Shown here: one piece after another, positions 56,998 through 64,000 of the stretch
Numbering within the stretch: position 1 is the stretch's first letter
Layout of the letters: every line of letters starts with the position of its first letter
Assembly: GCA_015056365.1 (NCBI GenBank)
Contig: SVGM01000014.1
Span: 18,180-82,179, forward strand
Origin: Clostridiales bacterium
GTDB lineage: Bacteria; Bacillota; Clostridia; Christensenellales; Aristaeellaceae
Direction: 5' to 3'
DNA length: 64,000 bases
The notes under the pieces: model-generated
The model's input: the letters and a program-made list of their open reading frames with translations, nothing else
Told to the model about the DNA's origin: nothing
Database searches by the model: none
Position numbers and translations under genes: made by a program

Positions 56998-57087
56998 GTG
57001 GACGCGGACCCGTATAGTTGCACCATGACCACCCCCGTACAATTCAACAGGCTCCGGGCTGAGGATGCGGCAAAGGGAAACGCATAG
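56998..57087 (+). CDS. Possible 29-residue leader peptide upstream of corA
   Basis: A GTG-initiated frame lies 8 bases after AAAGGAGG, the best ribosome-binding site in this region, and ends at TAG. The peptide begins M-D-A-D-P and ends AAKGNA. It sits between a strong promoter and corA, whose own start is a TTG with a weaker site. MgtL, the leader peptide of Salmonella mgtA, also opens with alternating acidic residues and prolines that destabilise ribosomes when Mg2+ is low; a similar role here is a hypothesis. It could also be a chance frame. Confidence 0.45.
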   Translation: MDADPYSCTMTTPVQFNRLRAEDAAKGNA

Positions 57088-57169
57088 TTTTTCTTTGCAT
57101 ACTTTGTCATTGACATAATCCCTGCCCGGAATCACGCCGCAAACGGCTGAAGAAAGGCAGGTTTTTCAT

Positions 57170-58102
57170 TTGAAGCGAATCTATCTGACCGTGGACGATC
57201 ACCTGACCGAAATCAACACGCTGGAGAAGGGCTGCTGGGTACACCTGCAGAACCCCACCCGCGAGGAGATCAACGGCCTGACCGCCCGTTTTGCCCTGGA
57301 TCCCACCTATCTGCCCGCCGCGCTGGACGAAGAAGAAAGCGCGCGTATTGACCGCAACGACGACCAGACCCTGATCATCGTTGACGTACCCTATGTGGAA
57401 GCCGACGACAACGGCTACAGCTACACCACCGTGCCTATGGGCATTGTCATGGTGGACGATGTGATCATCACTGTCTCCACCCGTGATTCTTCCATTATTA
57501 CCGACTTTACCGAGGAACGCATCCGCGGCTTCTGGACCTTCAAGCGCACCCGCTTCATCCTGCAGCTGCTTTATCGCAACGCCTCCCGCTATCTGGCCTA
57601 TCTGAAACAGATCGACAAGGCGTCCACCCAGGTGCAGGAACGCATGCAGCACAGCCTGCGCAACAACGAGCTCTTGCAGATGATGAAATTGGAGAAATCT
57701 CTGGTTTACTTCTCCACCTCCCTCAAGGGCAACGAGATGGTCATGGAAAAAATGATGCGCATGGATATGCTGCGCAAATACCCCGAGGACACTGAACTGC
57801 TAGACGACGTTATCGTTGAAAACCGTCAGGCCATCGAGATGTGCGTTATTTACCGCGACATCATGTCCTCCTCCACCGACGCCTTCGCTTCCATCATCTC
57901 CAACAACCAGAACACCGTCATGAAGATTTTGACCAGCGTGACGGTGGTGCTGTCCGTACCCACGCTGATGGCCTCCCTCTGGGGCATGAACACGCCGGTG
58001 CCCTTCCAGCAGTCGCCCCACGGCTTCTGGATCGTCATTGGCATCTCGCTGGTTCTCAGCGTCCTTGCCGCCGTGGTTCTCTGGCGCAAGAAAATGTTCT
58101 GA
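57170..58102 (+). CDS. corA: CorA family magnesium/divalent cation transporter
   Basis: Pentameric membrane channel for Mg2+ or Co2+. The 310-residue protein has a long cytoplasmic N-terminal domain (~1-245), a stalk helix and two C-terminal membrane helices with the signature GMN at the end of the first (SLWGMNTPVPF, about residue 278). The C-terminus is basic (WRKKMF). It starts at TTG 57170 with AAAGG about 12 bases upstream. Confidence 0.9.
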   Translation: MKRIYLTVDDHLTEINTLEKGCWVHLQNPTREEINGLTARFALDPTYLPAALDEEESARIDRNDDQTLIIVDVPYVEADDNGYSYTTVPMGIVMVDDVIITVSTRDSSIITDFTEERIRGFWTFKRTRFILQLLYRNASRYLAYLKQIDKASTQVQERMQHSLRNNELLQMMKLEKSLVYFSTSLKGNEMVMEKMMRMDMLRKYPEDTELLDDVIVENRQAIEMCVIYRDIMSSSTDAFASIISNNQNTVMKILTSVTVVLSVPTLMASLWGMNTPVPFQQSPHGFWIVIGISLVLSVLAAVVLWRKKMF

Positions 58103-58146
58103 GCCGCAGCACTCTCCATTCCAGTCCACCACAGGAGGCGTCCCCA

Positions 58147-58863
58147 TTGAAAACCGCACTCATCACCGGCGGCAGCCGCGGCATTGGCGCAGCGATCGTG
58201 CGCGCCATGAGCGAAAACGGCTATCGGGTCGCCTTTTGCTACAAAGCCAGTCAGGACGCTGCCAGCCGGCTGGCCCATGAAACAGGCGCCATTGCCATCC
58301 CCTGCGACGTCACCGACAGCCGGCAGGTGCAGTCCATGGTCGCCGCCGCCCTTGGACAGCTGGGGCATATCGACGTACTGGTAAACAATGCCGGCGTTGC
58401 CTGGCAGGGGCTGATCACCGATATGACCGACGACGACTGGCGCGCCGTGCTGGACACCAGCCTCACCGCCGCCTTCCTGACCTGCAGGGAGACGCTGCCG
58501 GGGATGATTTCCCGCCGCGGCGGCCGCATCATCAACATCTCCAGCATCTGGGGTCGGGTCGGCGCCAGCTGCGAAGCCGCCTATTCCGCCGCCAAGGCCG
58601 GCCTGATCGGCCTGACCAAAGCGCTGGCCAAGGAGGTGGGCCCCAGCGGCGTGACGGTGAACTGCCTGTGTCCCGGCGTGATCCAGACCGATATGCTGGC
58701 CTGCTACACCCCAGCTGATCTGTCCGCCCTTGCGGACGAAACGCCCCTGTGCCGCCTGGGCACGCCGGAGGACGTCGCCGCCGCCGTGTGCTGGCTGGCA
58801 GATGACGCCGCCGCCTTTGTCACCGGACAGGTGATCGGCGTGGACGGCGGCTTTGGCCAGTGA
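58147..58863 (+). CDS. Short-chain dehydrogenase/reductase (FabG-like)
   Basis: Cytoplasmic NAD(P)-dependent oxidoreductase of 238 residues. It has the cofactor motif TGGSRGIG, the NNAG motif, catalytic Ser in INISSIW and YSAAK, and the C-terminal GQVIGVDGG. This matches the 3-oxoacyl-ACP reductase subgroup, but there are no fatty-acid genes nearby, so the substrate is open. The TTG start at 58147 lies 8 bases after AGGAGG; longer readings overlap corA in another frame. Confidence 0.87.
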   Translation: MKTALITGGSRGIGAAIVRAMSENGYRVAFCYKASQDAASRLAHETGAIAIPCDVTDSRQVQSMVAAALGQLGHIDVLVNNAGVAWQGLITDMTDDDWRAVLDTSLTAAFLTCRETLPGMISRRGGRIINISSIWGRVGASCEAAYSAAKAGLIGLTKALAKEVGPSGVTVNCLCPGVIQTDMLACYTPADLSALADETPLCRLGTPEDVAAAVCWLADDAAAFVTGQVIGVDGGFGQ

Positions 58864-58928
58864 CGATTTTCACCTGCCGTACCCTTTGCAGCCTTGCTTC
58901 ATTTTCGCGCCCATGGGTGGGTGCTCGT

Positions 58929-58977
58929 AACACAGTGAAAGCTGCGTCGTTTTGCTCGGCGCAGCTTTCACTGTGTT
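58929..58977 (+). terminator. Terminator after the SDR gene
   Basis: A perfect 18-bp stem (58929-58946 with 58960-58977) around a 13-base loop. The T-run is weak. Confidence 0.7.
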
Positions 58978-59011
58978 TACAGGCTTTCAATGATATCCTT
59001 GATATATCATT

Positions 59012-59027
59012 GATAAACTTGAATTTG
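59012..59027 (+). repeat. Shared 16-bp leader sequence, copy 1
   Basis: GATAAACTTGAATTTG occurs here, just before the ribosome-binding site of the GNAT gene, and again at 63874-63889 before the DUF1801-like gene. In both places a -10-like hexamer ends 6 bases before it (TGATAT at 59000-59005; TAGAAT at 63862-63867), so it would be the start of each transcript. Confidence 0.6.
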
Positions 59028-59038
59028 AGGATATGTTT

Positions 59039-59563
59039 ATGAAAACGAATATTGCATTACAGCATAAACAATCAGCTCATCATACGAATATGATACTTGA
59101 ACAACTGACTCATGACAATGAGAAACATGCATATGAAATCAACCGAGATGACATACCAGAGAAATGGGTTGATACCGCTGCAACCATAATGGAAATGACT
59201 GATTATGGTTTGGAAAACAACCTAATAGGACACACGTTTTTGGCTCGTATCGATGACAAGTATGTTGGTTTCATCATGGTGGGTGAAGCGCTTCCTTGGG
59301 ATACAGATCCTATTGAAATGAAGGGAATCCCGTTTTATAGAATCATGGGTTTTGTCGTCGATAAAGAATATCGAAATAGAGGCCTGGGTGGCGAACTGTT
59401 GGAAAAAGCAATTGAACAGGTATATCAGGAGTTTGGTAGACGTTCATTGGCTTTAGGCGTTCATAAGGATAACACGCAAGCCGGGCGATTCTATGAAAGA
59501 CATGGTTTCAAAAGAATGGGCGTTTTTGAGGGCGATGATGAATACTATCTGAGATTGATCTAA
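59039..59563 (+). CDS. GNAT family N-acetyltransferase
   Basis: Acetyl-CoA-dependent transferase of 174 residues. The acetyl-CoA loop is visible (VVDKEYRNRGLGGELLEKA), followed by LGVHKDNTQAGRFYERHGFKR. Its substrate is unknown. Base composition is clearly richer in A/T than the flanking genes and codon choice differs, suggesting acquisition by transfer. The ATG at 59039 is preferred because GAGG lies 8 bases upstream; the ATG at 59033 is too close. Confidence 0.82.
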   Translation: MKTNIALQHKQSAHHTNMILEQLTHDNEKHAYEINRDDIPEKWVDTAATIMEMTDYGLENNLIGHTFLARIDDKYVGFIMVGEALPWDTDPIEMKGIPFYRIMGFVVDKEYRNRGLGGELLEKAIEQVYQEFGRRSLALGVHKDNTQAGRFYERHGFKRMGVFEGDDEYYLRLI

Positions 59564-59702
59564 TCATTCGGATAGTACAACGATCAAGCGGTTCATTGGT
59601 TGAGCAGCTCAAACGGCGCACATCCATACACTTGCCTGTTGTATGCCGTGCGCCGGGGACCTCTTTACACAAAGGAGCCTCCTATCGCAGCACATACACA
59701 AA

Positions 59703-59745
59703 GCCCACCGCATAGTGGAAAGCCATGCGGAGGGCCTGCTGTTTT
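59703..59745 (+). terminator. Possible terminator after the GNAT gene
   Basis: An 11-bp stem with an A-A mismatch (59703-59713 with 59725-59735) precedes CTGCTGTTTT. The rest of 59564-59870 shows no gene that I can support. Confidence 0.4.
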
Positions 59746-59875
59746 ACGAACTCTCCCCATACGGCACGTTATATATTTGGCAGGCAGCGCTTTTTCAGCT
59801 CATACGGAGCGACGAAAGCTATTTTATGATCCCGCAACGTACTTTTTGTCCCCATCGTTTCATTTTTGTAACCAT

Positions 59876-59931
59876 TTTTCCGAACATTCTGATAAAAAGT
59901 TCTTTCTATCATTCGCGTTCTGTGATATACT
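59876..59931 (+). promoter_or_regulatory. PurBox-like operator and promoter of purR
   Basis: TTTTCCGAACATT (59876-59888) matches 12 of 13 positions of the B. subtilis PurBox (AWWWCCGAACWWT). A degenerate inverted partner, AAAGTTC, follows at about 59897-59903. An extended -10, TGTGATATACT, ends at 59931. This suggests autoregulation of purR by PRPP-controlled PurR binding. Confidence 0.55.
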
Positions 59932-60045
59932 ATGCTTCGTATGTCAGGGCCTGTTTTCTGGCGCCGACTGCATCCAGCCGCCTTTGGATCTACCCAGCGG
60001 CAATTTCCGAACCTTCGCCCCCAACCCTGAAAGGACTGAATCACA

Positions 60046-60876
60046 TTGGAGCACATTCGTCGCAATGAACGCCTGGCTGCCCTGACCCGGCTGCTGACCG
60101 CCGCCCCCAACCAGATCTTCACCCTGTCGCATTTCTGCGAGCTGTTTGGCGCGGCCAAATCCACCCTGAGCGAAGACATCGACATCCTCAAGGGGACGTT
60201 TGCGCATTTTGAGCTGGGCAAGCTGGAGACCGTGGCCGGCGCTGCCGGCGGCGTGCGCTACCGGGCAAGCATGCCCCCTGAAAAGGCGTTTAATTTCATC
60301 AGCGACCTTTGCGCCGAGCTTTGTGCCACCTCCCGTGTGCTGCCCGGCGGCTTCCTCTACCTCAGCGACATTCTGAGCCAGCACGAGCTGGTATCCTCCA
60401 TGGGCACCATCATTGCCCAGGAATTCTACGATGCGCAGCCTGATTTTGTGCTCACCATGGAAACCAAGGGCATCCCGGTGGCGCTGATGACCGCCCAGAC
60501 CATGGGTCTGCCGCTGGTGATCGCCCGCCGCTCCAGCAAGGTGTACGAAGGCCCTGCCGTGAACATCAACTATGTATCCGGTTCCTCCGGCCACATTGAG
60601 ACCATGAGCCTGAACCGCCGCGCCGTCACCGAGGGCACCCGCGCCCTGATCGTTGACGATTTCCTCAAGGCCGGCGGAACCGCCAAGGGCATGGTTGACC
60701 TGATGGCGGAATTCCATGTGGATGTGGTGGGCTCCGCCTTCGTCATGGCCACTGCCCATCCCCAGAACAAGTGCATTCAGGGGGAAAAGGCGCTGATGAT
60801 CATGGACGTGGACGCCGCCAATCCCGGTACCCTGACCGTCCGCCCGGCAGACTGGCTCGCCCATCGCAAGGCCTGA
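60046..60876 (+). CDS. purR: Purine operon repressor PurR
   Basis: Represses purine genes; PRPP relieves repression (B. subtilis knowledge). The 276-residue protein has an N-terminal winged helix (RRNERLAALTRLLTAAPNQ, LFGAAKSTLSEDIDILK) and a C-terminal phosphoribosyltransferase-like domain with the PRPP motif ALIVDDFLKAGGTAKGM. The start is TTG with AAAGGAC about 10 bases upstream. Confidence 0.92.
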   Translation: MEHIRRNERLAALTRLLTAAPNQIFTLSHFCELFGAAKSTLSEDIDILKGTFAHFELGKLETVAGAAGGVRYRASMPPEKAFNFISDLCAELCATSRVLPGGFLYLSDILSQHELVSSMGTIIAQEFYDAQPDFVLTMETKGIPVALMTAQTMGLPLVIARRSSKVYEGPAVNINYVSGSSGHIETMSLNRRAVTEGTRALIVDDFLKAGGTAKGMVDLMAEFHVDVVGSAFVMATAHPQNKCIQGEKALMIMDVDAANPGTLTVRPADWLAHRKA

Positions 60877-60901
60877 GCCCACAAACGAAAGGGGACAAAC
60901 C

Positions 60902-61885
60902 ATGCAGCCCATTGTCAGCATCTGCTGTACCACCTACAACCATGAGAAGTATATCGCCCAGACGCTGGACGGCTTTCTGAGCCAGCAGACGGACTATCCC
61001 TACGAGATCCTGATCCACGACGACGCTTCCACCGACCGCACCCAGGAGATCATCCGCCAGTACGCTGACCGTTATCCGGACGTGATCCTCCCCATTTTGC
61101 AGACTGAGAATCAGTACTCCAAGGAGATCCCCATCAACGAAACGTTCAACTTTCCCCGCGCCCGGGGCAAGTACATCGCCCTGTGCGAAGGCGACGACTA
61201 CTGGTGCGACCCGGCCAAGCTCCAGCGGCAGATCAGCCATATGGAAAGCGACGAAACCTGCACCTTTTCTTTCACCAACGGCCGCATCCATGACGAAAAC
61301 GGCGTCAATCCCGACCGTATCTTCGTGCCCTACTACGAGAGCGAACGTCCGTATTTCAAGGGCGGCAGTACCGTTTACAGCCTGAGCGAGATCGCCAGGC
61401 TCACCTTCATCCCCACCGCCAGCTTTGTCTTCCGGGTGGACGCTCTGCGCAGTCTGCCCGAGACCTTTCTGGGTACCCCCTGTCAGCACGGCGACCTGCG
61501 GATGAAACTGTACCTCACCGCCGCCGGTCATGCCTGGTACGAGGATATCGAAGGCTGCGTCTACCGTGAAAACGTACCCACCTCTGCCTTTCAGGTATGG
61601 AAGAAGGAGAAGCGTCAGCAGCTTTTCAACCGCTGCGCTTCCGTCGTGCAGATGGTGGAAGACGTAAACGCCTACTCCGGCGGCACGGCTGAGGAAAGCC
61701 TCTACGCCGTACGGGATCACTACCTCAAGGTGATGGCGCACAACGCGCCTGACCTGAAGACCCTGATGAGCGGCCAGCTGGGCAAGGTGTACAAAGCCAT
61801 GCCCATCAAGGAAAAGATGCGCTGCAGCCTGCGGCTGACCATGCCCCAGGGGCTGGCAGCCAAGCTGTCAAAGATCGGACGGTAA
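60902..61885 (+). CDS. GT2 family glycosyltransferase
   Basis: Probable inverting glycosyltransferase of 327 residues with a GT-A fold: VSICCTTYNHEKYIAQTLD, LIHDDASTDRTQEI, and GDDYWCDPAKLQRQ, whose acidic residues bind the nucleotide-sugar metal. There is no membrane helix. It follows purR by 25 bp with AAAGGGGAC before the ATG, so it may share the purR transcript. The acceptor is unknown. Confidence 0.85.
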   Translation: MQPIVSICCTTYNHEKYIAQTLDGFLSQQTDYPYEILIHDDASTDRTQEIIRQYADRYPDVILPILQTENQYSKEIPINETFNFPRARGKYIALCEGDDYWCDPAKLQRQISHMESDETCTFSFTNGRIHDENGVNPDRIFVPYYESERPYFKGGSTVYSLSEIARLTFIPTASFVFRVDALRSLPETFLGTPCQHGDLRMKLYLTAAGHAWYEDIEGCVYRENVPTSAFQVWKKEKRQQLFNRCASVVQMVEDVNAYSGGTAEESLYAVRDHYLKVMAHNAPDLKTLMSGQLGKVYKAMPIKEKMRCSLRLTMPQGLAAKLSKIGR

Positions 61886-61956
61886 GCATCCGGCTGCCTT
61901 CCACGCAGCTAAGTGACCCGGCAACTCACGTACATGGCCCCGAAAGGAGGCAGCTC

Positions 61957-62925
61957 ATGTATCCCAACATCACCACGCCGCTGTACCGGCACGAAACCGG
62001 CCCGGGCGACAATGAGATCTATATCAAGCGGGAGGATCTGCTTCCCTACAGCTTCGGCGGCAACAAGGTCCGCATCGCCGCCTGCTACCTGGCGCACATG
62101 GAAAGCCAGGGCTGCAACCACCTGCTGGCCTATGGCAACGCCCGCTCCAACCTGTGCCGCGTACTGAGCAACCTGTGCGCCGCCCACGGATACAAATTGA
62201 CCATTCTCTCGCCTGCGGATGACGACGGCCAGCAGCGCCCCTCCATGAACGCCGCCCTTTGCCGCCGGCTGGGCGCCAACATCATCCCCTGCCAGAAGAC
62301 CGGCGTTGCCCAGGCAGTGGACGACGCTATGGACGCCATCCGCGCCGCCGGGGGCAAGCCCTATTACATCTACGGTGACCGCACCGGACAAGGAAACCGC
62401 AGCACGCCCGTTACCGCCTATGCGGAGCAGTATGCCGTGCTGATGGAGCAGTGTCTGCAGGAATATCAGATGATCCCGGACGCTGTCTTTCTGGCCACCG
62501 GCACCGGCATGACCCAGGCCGGTCTGCTTTGCGGACAGACCCAATATGCCCACAAGGATGGGCGCATCCCGGAGATCATCGGCCTGTCCGTAGCCCGGGA
62601 CGAAGCGGCCGTCACCGCCCACCTGACCGCCTATATCCGCGACTATGCCGATGCCCATGCAGGTGCCGTCGATCCGGAGCTGGCCGTCAGCCGCATCCGC
62701 GTATATGACCGCTGCCGCGGCCAGTACGGCGCACCCAGCGAGGACATTGCCGGGCTGATCCGTCATCAGTTCACCCAGCACGGCCTGCCCCTGGATATGA
62801 CCTACACCGGCAAGGCCTACTACGCCATGCAGCAGTTCCTTGCTCAAAACGGCTGGCAGGGGTGCAGGGTGGTCTTTATCCACACCGGCGGTACGCCGCT
62901 GTTCTTTGACCAGCTGATGGGGTAA
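61957..62925 (+). CDS. PLP-dependent enzyme, D-cysteine desulfhydrase/ACC deaminase-like
   Basis: Fold type II pyridoxal-phosphate enzyme of 322 residues. The N-terminal segment IKREDLLPYSFGGNKVR contains the PLP lysine, YGNARSNLCRV the cofactor loop, and LATGTGMTQAGLL the phosphate loop. Most members act on D-cysteine or 1-aminocyclopropane-1-carboxylate; some occur beside glycosyltransferases in surface-glycan loci, as here. AAAGGAGG lies 7 bases before the ATG. Confidence 0.8.
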   Translation: MYPNITTPLYRHETGPGDNEIYIKREDLLPYSFGGNKVRIAACYLAHMESQGCNHLLAYGNARSNLCRVLSNLCAAHGYKLTILSPADDDGQQRPSMNAALCRRLGANIIPCQKTGVAQAVDDAMDAIRAAGGKPYYIYGDRTGQGNRSTPVTAYAEQYAVLMEQCLQEYQMIPDAVFLATGTGMTQAGLLCGQTQYAHKDGRIPEIIGLSVARDEAAVTAHLTAYIRDYADAHAGAVDPELAVSRIRVYDRCRGQYGAPSEDIAGLIRHQFTQHGLPLDMTYTGKAYYAMQQFLAQNGWQGCRVVFIHTGGTPLFFDQLMG

Positions 62926-62947
62926 AAAAACCTTCCAAACAAAACGC

Positions 62948-62983
62948 ACCCGTGGAGGAAAACGATTCCTCCACGGGTTTTTC
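62948..62983 (+). terminator. Terminator after the PLP-enzyme gene
   Basis: A perfect 13-bp stem (62948-62960 with 62966-62978) with a 5-base loop, followed by TTTTCC. It also lies at the 3' end of the convergent regulator gene. Confidence 0.85.
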
Positions 62984-62990
62984 CTTATAC

Positions 62991-63662
62991 TCATCCAAGC
63001 ACAGCCTTGGCAGCCTGCTCCAACGCCCTTCTCTCGGCCGCATCATCGTATGCTGTTGGTTTTCCGTCAATCGCCTTATGCACGTTGATGGAAAACAGGC
63101 CATCCTTATTACAATAGAAGAAAATCTGTTTGACTCCGTTCATTTTGAATCTTGCTTCCGCATTTCCCTCCGGATAGAGCTTGACCATTTGGATGCGGTC
63201 CGGTGAAAGGGCTGCAACAAACGATATGTAATGCCTTTTGGTCATGTCGTGTTCAATACGCACGTAATACTCGTCTTCAACGCCTTCAATGAAGATCTGA
63301 TGCTCCTCGTCCGTATCCTCCGCCTGGGCAGGGGTCAACAGCACGCCGTGGCAATTGATCACGGCCTCGCCCATGCTGTGTATGGCATTTCCACACACCG
63401 GGCAGACATAAAACTTCGAACGCATCATATTCGCCGATACGTTGATATTGCTTACCGCCCTTCCACACACAAGCTCTGCCACCGATATGCCAAAGACCTT
63501 GGCGATCGGCTCCAGCAGGGTAATATCCGGGTATCCCTTTGCGTTTTCCCACTTGGATACCGTCTTATCCGAAACATACAGCTTTTCAGCCAGCTCCGCC
63601 TGCGTTAACTGCTTTTTCTCCCGCAGCTCTCTGATCATCGCGCCTGTCACATATCGATCCAT
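62991..63662 (-). CDS. XRE regulator fused to a superoxide-reductase-like domain
   Basis: 223 residues. Residues ~8-65 are an XRE helix-turn-helix (IRELREKKQLTQAELAEKLY). Then comes CPVCGN (~87-92) and a region aligning to desulfoferrodoxin/superoxide reductase: EEHQIFIEGV, HDMTKRHYISF (HPMxxxHYI in the family) and FFYCNKDGLF (YCNxHGLW in the family). The cysteine and most histidines of the SOR iron site are kept, but the histidine of CNxHG is Asp. A metal- or redox-sensing regulator is the likely reading. The C-terminus (~195-223) is a short helix. Confidence 0.82.
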   Translation of the reverse strand: MDRYVTGAMIRELREKKQLTQAELAEKLYVSDKTVSKWENAKGYPDITLLEPIAKVFGISVAELVCGRAVSNINVSANMMRSKFYVCPVCGNAIHSMGEAVINCHGVLLTPAQAEDTDEEHQIFIEGVEDEYYVRIEHDMTKRHYISFVAALSPDRIQMVKLYPEGNAEARFKMNGVKQIFFYCNKDGLFSINVHKAIDGKPTAYDDAAERRALEQAAKAVLG

Positions 63663-63838
63663 GCTTCCATCCCTCCTGTGTACATATCATAACGGAAGAA
63701 CGGCCGTCTGACTACCTACGAAAAATAGAGTGGCTCCTGCATTTTGCTCTCGAAAGCAACCGATCCCCTTTTAGCAAGTGTAATATGAAGGAAGTTGCTA
63801 TCTTTCATTACGGCAACAAGCGATGTTGATTGTGTTTC

Positions 63839-63867
63839 TTGCTGCTTTCTTTGTTCTATGATAGAAT
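63839..63867 (+). promoter_or_regulatory. Promoter of the DUF1801-like gene
   Basis: TTGCTG (63839-63844), a 17-base spacer and TAGAAT (63862-63867). The stretch 63663-63838 shows no gene. Confidence 0.55.
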
Positions 63868-63873
63868 GAATTA

Positions 63874-63889
63874 GATAAACTTGAATTTG
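63874..63889 (+). repeat. Shared 16-bp leader sequence, copy 2
   Basis: Exact copy of the 16-mer at 59012-59027, again directly between a -10 box and a ribosome-binding site of an AT-rich gene. Confidence 0.6.
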
Positions 63890-63903
63890 GCGAGGTGTAA
63901 AGT

Positions 63904-64000
63904 ATGAATGAACAAGTACAAATCTACATCGAAAAATATCCTGCGGCAGTTGTTGAAATGTTCAAAACATTACGCCAGTCGATATATGACAGTACTGATG
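63904..64000 (+). CDS. DUF1801-like protein, truncated by the window end
   Basis: Only the first 32 codons are present (MNEQVQIYIEKYPAAVVEMF at the start). The pattern of a short helix followed by a YIEKYP-type motif and a Leu/Arg helix resembles DUF1801/YdhG-family proteins, whose role is poorly known. GAGGTG lies 8 bases before the ATG. Composition is AT-rich like the GNAT gene. Confidence 0.55.
   Translation, partial: MNEQVQIYIEKYPAAVVEMFKTLRQSIYDSTD

Noticed and set aside
57000..57169. Mg2+-sensing M-box riboswitch before corA
   Set aside because: The leader is too short for an M-box and I see none of its conserved helices; a leader peptide is a better, though still weak, explanation.
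59600..60085. Plus-strand open frame before purR
   Set aside because: It runs through the PurBox and promoter region, has no ribosome-binding site and no recognisable motif.

Overview
The window comes from a GC-rich, endospore-forming Bacillota (class Clostridia). It carries a complete spoIIAA-spoIIAB-sigF operon, a B. subtilis-type PurR, an MnmM (YtqB)-type tRNA methyltransferase, YesM/YesN-type two-component genes and Gram-positive Shine-Dalgarno sequences (AAGGAGG). Several genes start with TTG. No rRNA, tRNA, CRISPR array, integrase or transposase was seen. The many carbohydrate importers and secreted glycosidases suggest a gut or rumen polysaccharide user. Several substrate-binding proteins have AxA-type signal peptides without a lipobox, which I associate loosely with Christensenellales-like lineages; this placement is only a guess.

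Layout. 1-8000: minus-strand housekeeping genes (GntR regulator, oligoendopeptidase F, CCA-adding enzyme; dnaE). 8.1-12.1 kb: a GH94 disaccharide phosphorylase behind two LacI-type operators, then an Fe-S aldo/keto reductase. 12.16-12.66 kb: three tandem copies of a ~163 bp terminator-bearing repeat between converging operons. 12.66-17.5 kb: a BMP-type nucleoside ABC importer (minus strand). 17.7-26.4 kb: secreted GH13 and GH53/CBM61-like enzymes with a MalEFGK-type oligosaccharide importer, which reads as a galactan/alpha-glucan utilisation locus. 26.5-36.4 kb: a zinc-ribbon protein, then a YesN response regulator, a YtfQ-like lipoprotein and a YesM kinase facing a complete YtfQ-YtfR-YtfT-YjfF (galactofuranose-type) importer. 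36.5-48.5 kb: mixed core genes (FMN-binding protein, DtxR-like regulator, mnmM, secG, guaB, peptidase E, L,D-transpeptidase, rarA, GHKL kinase, Wzx-like flippase, glycosyltransferase, small zinc-ribbon protein). 48.6-50.0 kb: spoIIA operon. 50.2-56.8 kb: a degenerate metallophosphoesterase, then an Afu/Fbp-type ABC importer translationally coupled to a HAD phosphatase. 57-64 kb: CorA with a possible leader peptide, an SDR, an AT-richer GNAT gene, purR, a GT2, a PLP enzyme, an XRE regulator fused to a superoxide-reductase-like domain, and the start of a DUF1801-like gene.

How the genes work together. In the galactan locus, secreted hydrolases release oligosaccharides that the adjacent importer takes up. 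In the Ytf locus, a second YtfQ paralog sits inside the kinase operon, suggesting an extracellular sugar sensor feeding a kinase and an AraC-type regulator of the importer. In all four ABC operons a strong hairpin follows the binding-protein gene, probably so that this protein is made in excess over the membrane parts. The strongest candidates for something new are the Ytf three-component module, the Afu/Fbp-HAD coupling, the HTH-SOR regulator, the triple 163 bp repeat and the acidic/proline peptide upstream of corA.
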